Shown piece after piece: positions 41,405 through 46,305 of a DNA stretch of 46,305 nucleotides. This DNA is from Flavobacteriales bacterium (lineage in GTDB: Bacteria; Bacteroidota; Bacteroidia; UBA10329). The stretch is taken from contig WGMW01000013.1 of assembly GCA_016124845.1 (NCBI GenBank), positions 110,064 through 156,368 on the forward strand. The letters are read 5' to 3'. Under the pieces are notes generated by a model that ran no database searches, was not told the origin of the DNA, and saw only the letters and a program-made list of their open reading frames with translations. How positions within the stretch are numbered: the first letter of the stretch is position 1; the number at the start of each line of letters is the position of its first letter. The translations under genes were made by a program, and so were the position numbers.

Positions 41405-41429
41405 GGTCGATAAAACCACGTTTTCGACC
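41405..41429. promoter_or_regulatory. Inverted repeat between phoX and a SRPBCC gene
   Basis: GGTCG...AAAAC and GTTTT...CGACC form a two-part dyad with a 2-nt bulge in the left arm. It lies in the intergenic region between divergent starts and could be an operator or a hairpin. No partner is known. Confidence 0.3.
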
Positions 41430-41478
41430 AGCGACACGACCTTTTGCAACGTGTTCGCGTAAACTTCAATAAAGGTCG

Positions 41479-41925
41479 ATGATGGAGATACGGGGAGCAA
41501 TAGAGATTTCAAAACCACTTGATGAGGTATGGGATCTGTTGGCCAACAGGTTCTGCGAAGTACATCTGTGGCGAAGTGACGTGGAGCGTTCGCACATGGT
41601 CGGCAAGACCAAACTGCTGAACTTGACCTACGCAGGCCGAGTCTTGGAAACGGGCTCCGGAAGGGTGGAGGAGATATTGAGTGCGTATGATGCGATGCAG
41701 CGCATGCTCTCGTACCGAACCAACGAAGGATTGCCTTTCTACCTGCGCAAAGTATCAACCTTATGGTCGGTATCGCGCACCACGGAAGGAGATACGCATA
41801 TCACCGTTATTCAGAATCTTAAAGGAGTGTTTCCTTTCAGGTTTTTGCTTTGGTTGAAGCAAAGCACCTTTCGGGAGAAACTGAAAAGACAGCTGGAGGA
41901 CCTGAAGCGATACTTGGAACGTTAG
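41479..41925 (+). CDS. SRPBCC-superfamily small-molecule binding protein
   Basis: This 148-residue protein is typical of the START/Bet v1-like SRPBCC fold. IRGAIEISKPLDEVWDLLAN leads the first strand and helix, followed by a curved beta sheet (VGKTKLLNLTYAGRVLETGSG) and a long C-terminal helix (FREKLKRQLEDLKRYLER). It lacks a signal peptide. It may bind a hydrophobic ligand or act as a cyclase-like protein; which is unknown. The gene starts with ATGATG, so either codon is possible. It converges with the DUF1275 gene, sharing 4 bp at their stops. Confidence 0.8.
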   Translation: MMEIRGAIEISKPLDEVWDLLANRFCEVHLWRSDVERSHMVGKTKLLNLTYAGRVLETGSGRVEEILSAYDAMQRMLSYRTNEGLPFYLRKVSTLWSVSRTTEGDTHITVIQNLKGVFPFRFLLWLKQSTFREKLKRQLEDLKRYLER

Positions 41926-42665
41926 GCTGCATGCTTGCGCCTTCCCAATTTCCGTTTTTGTAGGATGAACTGATAGCGGAGGTCGTCATAGAACAGGCTG
42001 GCAATGAGGATGAACGCGGCCAGCAGCAGCGTGTTCGTTTGCCAGCCCAAACGCGAATAGAAAAAACCACCTACCAGCCCCCCGATAAAGAAGAATGCAA
42101 TGATATAGATGCGCAACTTGATAGTGGTTTTCAGATGAAGACGATTCGGGTGCGAGCTTGGGAAGAACAGTTGCGAAAGTTCGATGCCGAGGTCGGTAAA
42201 GAGTCCCGTAAGGTGCGTGGTCCGAACAATGGCATTGGATATTTTGGTGACATACGCGTTTTGAAGTCCCATGGCAAAAAGCAGCAGACAGGCAATAAGG
42301 TCGGGATGCAACAGTCCTTTCCAGTACCCAAGCAGCGCCACGCTTGTCAGAAGAATGGACTCAATGACAGTAGGCAGTGCAAACACGTTCAGCTTCTGGT
42401 TTTCCCTGAAAGTCTCTATCAGCAAACCGGCCACGAACGACCCGAGCAGAAACGCAAAGATGTAGAGGAAATAGACCGTGCCTTTCCAAAACTGGAAGTT
42501 GGAAAGGTCGTTGATGAACAGCGCAAAATGTCCCGTAACGTTGGTGGTCAGCTGCCCGATGGCGAGGAAGCCCGTCACGTTCACAGTTCCTGCCACAAAC
42601 GAAAGCACAATGGCAATCTGGAGGTTGTGTTTTTGGGTTCTGCTTTTACCTTGATGGCGGAACAT
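41922..42665 (-). CDS. DUF1275 (YoaK-like) membrane protein
   Basis: This 247-residue membrane protein has about six spans (IAIVLSFVAGTVNVTGFLAI, FLYIFAFLLGSFVAGLLIE and others). The family hallmarks are GTVNVTGFLAIG with NVTGHF, and LFAMGLQNAYVTK with RTTHLTGLFTDLG. YoaK-like proteins have unclear function; a transporter role is suspected. An exact -7 box (TAGCTTTG) lies at 42689-42682. A basic C-terminus (RKLGRRKHAA) suggests that end is cytoplasmic. The stop overlaps the convergent SRPBCC gene. Confidence 0.87.
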   Translation of the reverse strand: MFRHQGKSRTQKHNLQIAIVLSFVAGTVNVTGFLAIGQLTTNVTGHFALFINDLSNFQFWKGTVYFLYIFAFLLGSFVAGLLIETFRENQKLNVFALPTVIESILLTSVALLGYWKGLLHPDLIACLLLFAMGLQNAYVTKISNAIVRTTHLTGLFTDLGIELSQLFFPSSHPNRLHLKTTIKLRIYIIAFFFIGGLVGGFFYSRLGWQTNTLLLAAFILIASLFYDDLRYQFILQKRKLGRRKHAA

Positions 42666-42681
42666 GGTTGCTTCGGTTGGC

Positions 42682-42689
42682 CAAAGCTA
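42682..42689 (-). promoter_or_regulatory. -7 box (TAGCTTTG) for the DUF1275 gene
   Basis: This exact TAnnTTTG match on the minus strand ends 16 nt before the ATG at 42665. Confidence 0.5.
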
Positions 42690-42865
42690 CTGTTTCCATC
42701 CAGCACATGTTATGACATTCGATCTGACCGATCGACCATTTTCAACAGGAACCATCAACCGAAGGTTCTTTTTCTGAATTACGTTGGGAGGTAATGGCGC
42801 TGACGCTGGCATTGCAAAACAAATACACATCTACGAAGCCAAATAGTGCAAGGGGTCTGATGTAA

Positions 42866-43483
42866 TTACTTGGCGTAGAAGTATGAGGTCTGGTTCTCCT
42901 TATCATCGTACGTTACCATATCTCTGTATCTATTGGAACACATGTAAGCCAATAGGCCGAAATCACCAGAACAGCACGCGGTGTGCGTCAGCAGAATCGC
43001 AAGGACCGAGAACTGCCATAGGCCCGAGACCAGAAAATAAGCGATGAGGAGTGAAACTGTGATCACCACGAACGGGGCCAGCGCAACAACCCGGAACGAT
43101 CGAAAATCGGCAACAAACCGATCGGCAATGGCCATGAAGTAGAATTTACGAAGGTTGGCGTCATAGCTTGTGTGTTCAGCACCAACGTATCGGTAGGCCA
43201 GAACATGAATGTACTCGTGCAACGGGATCAGCCCAAAGGCCATTGCAACACCATAGGAGGTCCATGTAAGCGCATCCGAAATGAGAACCGTTCCGCTCAT
43301 CCATGCAAGGAACAGTTGTAGGCCAATGACCGCGATAATGAGCAGGTTGAGAAGCACATATGCTCGGCTATAGCGGTTTTTCAGTTTCAGACCTTTTTGA
43401 ACGAACGGCACTATTTCTTGATGGTTGAGCCTGTCAACCAACCTATAACCCTGCGCTTCCAGTTCTTCCGGTGTCAGTTTCAT
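42866..43483 (-). CDS. DUF3267-like membrane protein with HExxH motif
   Basis: This 205-residue protein begins MKLTPEELEAQGYRLVDRLN; ATG 43483 is preferred to a TTG frame opening at 43561. It has about five membrane spans. Near span 2 is IPLHEYIHVLAYRYVG, giving HEYIH, the zinc-metallopeptidase motif of the DUF3267 family. A cysteine pair (ACCSGD) lies in the last third. It may be an intramembrane or membrane-associated zinc protease, but no substrate is known. A -7-like TAACTTTT is about 18 nt before the start. Confidence 0.8.
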   Translation of the reverse strand: MKLTPEELEAQGYRLVDRLNHQEIVPFVQKGLKLKNRYSRAYVLLNLLIIAVIGLQLFLAWMSGTVLISDALTWTSYGVAMAFGLIPLHEYIHVLAYRYVGAEHTSYDANLRKFYFMAIADRFVADFRSFRVVALAPFVVITVSLLIAYFLVSGLWQFSVLAILLTHTACCSGDFGLLAYMCSNRYRDMVTYDDKENQTSYFYAK

Positions 43484-43631
43484 AGCAATTACCTTAGACG
43501 AAAAGTTACAACAACAGTCACGGTCGGATGTTCGAAGAGCTGATGTCGGAAATTGATCCAAAATTTTCTTTGATCACCGGTGGCTCTGTTTCGGTCTTCA
43601 CCAATTTTCCCTACCGACCATGGCCATCCGA

Positions 43632-44696
43632 TCATGTACTTTCCTTGCGTATGATCTTTGCAAACCGACCGTTTATGATCTCTGCCAAATTCCACAGAAT
43701 AAGATCAGGGTCTGTTGTGCTGTAAAATGTCACAATTATCGCATCCAGATCCGCATTGTACGTTGCGAAACTCTGGTAGCCTGGTACCCAGCCAGCGTGT
43801 TCATACTTATAGATGGATGAATAGATCTTCTGTTCCTTCTCTGTAAGCAAGTTGCCATTGTTCAAAGCCCGCAGAAAGATGCCAACGTCTTCGGCCGTGG
43901 CTATCATTCCAATGTCATCCGTTTTCAGGTCGGCATCATGTCCTTTATGAAAACCACTCATTACATCTTCAATGTCTACATCATTGATCGAGGTAAAAGT
44001 GTTGTTCAGTTTGAGTGGCGTTAAAACACGCTCTTGGATGAATTGAAAATTCGCGTAGCCGAGCGAGCGGTCCATGATCCTGTTCAGCAGCAGATAGTTC
44101 GTGTTGCAATATTCATAGTCCTTGTCAGGTTCGAAATTGGCAGGTTGGTCAAGAATCAATTGGAGGTTCTCTTCTGCGGTTTCTTTCGGGTGCGCCCAAT
44201 AGTTCCGAGTATCGGTATAATTTGGTATTCCGCTCCGATGCTGCACCAGCATTTTCAGCGTGATCTTCTCTGCATTTTCAATTCTGCCTGCCAGTTCAGG
44301 TAAATAATCAGCAAGTGTCTTGTTCAGATCGAGGCGACCATCGCCTACCAATTTGGCAATGGCCACGGCATCATACAGTTTGCCAATGCTTCCGATCTTG
44401 AAATAAGCGTCCTTCTTGGCAGGTATTTTATTCATCCGGTCGTGCCAACCTGCTGTATAAAATGCTGGTGGCTCCCCGTTCTTATCCACATAAACAACAA
44501 TTCCCTCGAACCCGTATGCAACGGCCTCATCTGCTTGTTCTTGAAGTGTTTCGGGAAGTGGTAATAGCCATGCTTTTACTATGACCCATGGGACAAAGAA
44601 CAATGAGATGGCCGTTCCCAGAAGAAGCACGATCTGAATGATTCGTTTTGGCTTGCCGTCCTTCCGAAGACCGTTAGTTTTTGTCAAGTGGCTCAT
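43632..44696 (-). CDS. Serine hydrolase, class C beta-lactamase/DD-peptidase fold
   Basis: This 354-residue protein has a membrane anchor or uncleaved signal near the N-terminus (IIQIVLLLGTAISLFFVPWVIV, about 20-41). Catalytic motifs are SIGK (SxxK) in FKIGSIGKLYDAVAI, YCN (YxN) in YEYCNTNYLLLNRIM, and HAGWVPGYQS in place of KTG. This is the beta-lactamase/DD-carboxypeptidase/esterase superfamily; true lactamase activity cannot be predicted. ATG 44696 is used; a longer frame opening at 44783 overlaps the DUF1398 gene. It shares a near-identical promoter segment with the upstream DUF1398 gene. Confidence 0.85.
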   Translation of the reverse strand: MSHLTKTNGLRKDGKPKRIIQIVLLLGTAISLFFVPWVIVKAWLLPLPETLQEQADEAVAYGFEGIVVYVDKNGEPPAFYTAGWHDRMNKIPAKKDAYFKIGSIGKLYDAVAIAKLVGDGRLDLNKTLADYLPELAGRIENAEKITLKMLVQHRSGIPNYTDTRNYWAHPKETAEENLQLILDQPANFEPDKDYEYCNTNYLLLNRIMDRSLGYANFQFIQERVLTPLKLNNTFTSINDVDIEDVMSGFHKGHDADLKTDDIGMIATAEDVGIFLRALNNGNLLTEKEQKIYSSIYKYEHAGWVPGYQSFATYNADLDAIIVTFYSTTDPDLILWNLAEIINGRFAKIIRKEST

Positions 44697-44706
44697 AGCG
44701 GTTTCC

Positions 44707-44727
44707 GTTAAAGATAATGCGTTGGGT
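44707..44727 (-). promoter_or_regulatory. Promoter of the serine hydrolase gene (duplicated segment)
   Basis: This 21-bp segment, ACCCAACGCATTATCTTTAAC on the minus strand (split at the box: TATCTTTA at 44716-44709), differs from 45208-45228 at one base. The box ends 12 nt before the ATG at 44696. Confidence 0.45.
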
Positions 44728-44779
44728 TGCTTTTGAGGTTGCTGAAACCGACCTGCCCACCATAAAGAAGCATGGGGTT

Positions 44780-45169
44780 TCATTGCGGAATCTCTTCCAC
44801 CAGAACTTCATTTCCACGCTTGTCAAAGTAGGTGCAGGTCATTCGGTCCATGGAGATTTTCCATTTTTCAATACCCGTGGTTGCACACATTTTAATGAAG
44901 GTCAGAAAATCCGTTCTCCCAAGTTGGTGTGCCTTCAACTCCGCTTTGAACACGTCAGCCTTTACCGTGTCTGAAATGACCATCGGATCATATTTGGCAG
45001 GGGTTGTTACGGTATGCGAGTCACCTCCGTGACAGTCAATGTGACCATCCGCCACGTAGGTTTCATAATGAGTAACGCCCAATGCCTTGATCTCTTTGAT
45101 ATAGGCAGGGAAATCTGCTCCCGACCTTACTTTGCTGTGAGCCAATTTGACTTGTTGTTCGGTAAACAT
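44780..45169 (-). CDS. DUF1398-family protein (YbcV-like)
   Basis: This 129-residue cytosolic protein matches the DUF1398 family: an N-terminal helix (FTEQQVKLAHSKVRSGADF), GVTHYETYVADGHIDCHGG in the middle, and the C-terminal FIKMCATTGIEKWKISMD with MTCTYFDKRGNEV. Such proteins occur sporadically, including in phage and horizontally gained regions, and have no known activity. It lies on the same strand as the serine hydrolase gene, 83 nt upstream of that start, with a closely similar promoter. Confidence 0.87.
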   Translation of the reverse strand: MFTEQQVKLAHSKVRSGADFPAYIKEIKALGVTHYETYVADGHIDCHGGDSHTVTTPAKYDPMVISDTVKADVFKAELKAHQLGRTDFLTFIKMCATTGIEKWKISMDRMTCTYFDKRGNEVLVEEIPQ

Positions 45170-45207
45170 TTTCGGATAGTTAAGCGGTTCTAATATGCAA
45201 CGGTTTG

Positions 45208-45228
45208 GTTAAAGATAAAGCGTTGGGT
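45208..45228 (-). promoter_or_regulatory. Promoter of the DUF1398 gene (duplicated segment)
   Basis: This segment matches 44707-44727 at 20 of 21 positions, with TATCTTTA at 45217-45210. It lies about 40 nt before the ATG at 45169. Confidence 0.45.
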
Positions 45229-45289
45229 GACCACGTTCTTTTCGCTATGCGCCAAGCGGAATTGAAAACCCCTTTGTAAGAGTTGAATA

Positions 45290-46018
45290 TCACCGATTCC
45301 GCACGTAAATGACCTTGAACTTGCCGCCCGCCTGCACACGGGCATCAATTTCGAACTGCTTGCTGAGGGAACCGAAAAGCGGTGTGAGCTTGTCGAAACC
45401 GAAGTTGCGGCTATCAAAGTTGGGTTGCTTCTTCAGGATGAGTTTGCCCACATCGCCCATAAATGCCCAGCCGTCCTCATCGGCCGCATCGGCCACCGAG
45501 TTCTTGAGCAGGCGCATTACGTTCGGAGTGATCTTATCCACCTGTCGTTTTTCCCTTTTTCCCTTTTCTCCTTTTTCCTCTTCCGAGTCGAGTATCTCCA
45601 AGTAGATGAACTTGTCGCAGGCCACAATAAAAGGGTTAGGGGTCTTCTTTTCGCCAATGCCGTACACCTGCATGCCTGCCTCGCGCAGGCGGGTGGCCAG
45701 TTTGGTAAAATCGCTGTCGGACGATACGAGGCAGAACCCGTCCACTTTGTCGGAGTAGAGAATGTCCATGGCATCAATGATCATGGCGCTGTCGGTAGCG
45801 TTCTTACCCGAAGTGTAGCTGTACTGCTGTATGGGCGTAATGGCCGTTTCCAGCAGCACCTCCTTCCATTTGCTCACGCGCGGGTTTGTCCAATCGCCAT
45901 AGATGCGTTTGATGGTGGGCGTTCCGTATTTGGTGATCTCCTCCATCATTTCCTTGATGTATTTGCTTGGTATGTTGTCGCCATCGATAAGGACGGCCAG
46001 TTTCGTGTCTTTTGTCAT
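45290..46018 (-). CDS. NYN-domain RNase-like protein with LOTUS (OST-HTH) domain
   Basis: This 242-residue protein has a PIN-like NYN domain (about 1-140): VLIDGDNIPSKYIKE, ATDSAMIIDAMDILYS, and LVSSDSDFTKLATRLREAG carry the acidic metal-binding residues. A charged linker (EEEKGEKGKREKRQ) leads to a C-terminal OST-HTH/LOTUS domain (VMRLLKNSVADAADEDGWAF, DVGKLILKKQPNFDSRNFG). NYN proteins of this LabA-like group are predicted RNases, and LOTUS domains bind RNA. The ATG at 46018 is preferred to one nine codons upstream; it follows a weak -7 box (TACCTTAC) by 4 nt. Confidence 0.9.
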   Translation of the reverse strand: MTKDTKLAVLIDGDNIPSKYIKEMMEEITKYGTPTIKRIYGDWTNPRVSKWKEVLLETAITPIQQYSYTSGKNATDSAMIIDAMDILYSDKVDGFCLVSSDSDFTKLATRLREAGMQVYGIGEKKTPNPFIVACDKFIYLEILDSEEEKGEKGKREKRQVDKITPNVMRLLKNSVADAADEDGWAFMGDVGKLILKKQPNFDSRNFGFDKLTPLFGSLSKQFEIDARVQAGGKFKVIYVRNR

Positions 46019-46022
46019 GGCC

Positions 46023-46030
46023 GTAAGGTA
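46023..46030 (-). promoter_or_regulatory. Weak -7 box (TACCTTAC) 4 nt before the NYN gene ATG
   Basis: This has two differences from TAnnTTTG, but the position relative to the ATG matches the other near-leaderless candidates in the window. Confidence 0.3.
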
Positions 46031-46082
46031 GGATTTAAGGGGCAACTAAAAGACCGAAAGGAAAGAGATCGTGCGGAGTGAC

Positions 46083-46247
46083 CCAACGGTGCGCCTAAAA
46101 GTATTGCGTTTTGAAACTACTGAGTTTTCGAGATACGGGAACGGTGCAGAACGAAACTGAGACTGACTGACGTACCGTCCCACGCAATACTTTTAGGCAT
46201 TGTGCCCGTTGCACAACCCAAATATACCTGTTGAAAACTCAGTTTTC
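46083..46247. repeat. Structured non-coding region with interleaved inverted repeats
   Basis: GCCTAAAAGTATTGCGT (46093-46109) is perfectly complementary to 46182-46198. The pairing resumes beyond a bulge (CAACGG 46084-46089 with CCGTTG 46206-46211), and an inner GGGAACGGT / ACCGTCCC adds a third stem. Separately, CTGAGTTTTC (46120-46129) matches GAAAACTCAG (46233-46242), crossing the first stem. GAAAACT-C-AGTTTTC (46233-46247) is itself a perfect palindrome. No ORF of note lies here. The rest of the right end, to 46305, shows nothing else. Confidence 0.65.
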
Positions 46248-46305
46248 CATGATCTTGACTTTTTGCGCGGTCGGTCCGACCTTCGGTAGATGCAAGGCAA
46301 GAAGA

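Noticed and set aside
41330-41758. Minus-strand frame of 142 codons across the SRPBCC gene and its upstream region
   Set aside because: Two thirds is antisense to a recognisable SRPBCC domain, and the composition there (Ser/Arg/Pro-rich) is typical of a shadow frame.
43528-43725. 65-codon plus-strand frame between the DUF3267 and serine hydrolase genes
   Set aside because: It overlaps the serine hydrolase C-terminus on the other strand and shows no domain, promoter or coding-like composition.
46081-46220. Integron attC recombination site
   Set aside because: The left end ACCCAAC fits the RYYYAAC core, but the right end GTTGCAC does not fit GTTRRRY. No series of such sites follows the neighbouring small genes, and no integrase is seen.

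Overview
The window looks like chromosomal DNA of a Bacteroidota bacterium, most probably a Flavobacteriales-type marine or freshwater lineage. The evidence is: several secreted proteins with Por/T9SS-type C-terminal sorting domains; a TonB-dependent receptor with an N-terminal carboxypeptidase-like domain; no Shine-Dalgarno sequences before starts; many genes preceded by the Bacteroidota -7 promoter box TAnnTTTG; and the ileS - traR/dksA-like - lspA gene order. No rRNA, tRNA, phage, IS or CRISPR sequence was recognised.

Layout. 1-5.6 kb: 5' part of an L-threonine 3-dehydrogenase gene (minus strand), a RidA-family deaminase, then about 770 bp of non-coding DNA built from interspersed palindromic repeats and a decayed 21-22 bp tandem repeat, then ileS and a DksA-like protein. 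5.6-11.3 kb: lspA, small membrane ORFs, a T9SS cargo protein, and asd directly abutting a secreted protein of unknown family. 11.3-20.6 kb: a lamin-tail-domain surface protein, a PqiA-domain membrane protein, PIN-PhoH ATPase, a stand-alone PAS protein with a possible small RNA, and an operon of ALDH7-type aldehyde dehydrogenase plus two lipoproteins (one thioredoxin-like). 20.6-28.5 kb: a large propeller-sensor/SpoIIE phosphatase, a PKD-type T9SS cargo, an acyltransferase, an MFS transporter and an OmpA-type lipoprotein. 28.6-35 kb: an operon of exonuclease, lipoprotein and fused oligopeptide-type ABC ATPase; small conserved and secreted proteins; a second acyltransferase; and a RelE/ParE toxin-antitoxin pair. 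35-41.3 kb: a secreted propeller-like protein, a TonB-dependent receptor and a PhoX-PhoD alkaline phosphatase pair. 41.4-46.3 kb: small accessory genes (SRPBCC, DUF1275, a HExxH membrane protein, a serine hydrolase, DUF1398, NYN-LOTUS), ending in a highly structured non-coding stretch.

Most noteworthy: (1) IleRS carries the swapped class I signature GIHH instead of HxGH, which has been linked to mupirocin hyper-resistance in type 2 IleRS; (2) one 37-bp interspersed repeat is found inside two reading frames, ileS and a lipoprotein gene, in opposite orientations relative to coding, and is open in both; (3) several genes have a -7 box only 4-6 nt before the ATG, which predicts leaderless mRNAs; (4) the last 290 bp contain interleaved inverted repeats that look like a structured RNA or small mobile element; (5) a promoter-hairpin-U tract unit at about 17.14-17.22 kb may encode a small RNA. 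Genes are packed tightly, with four convergent pairs whose stop codons overlap or abut.
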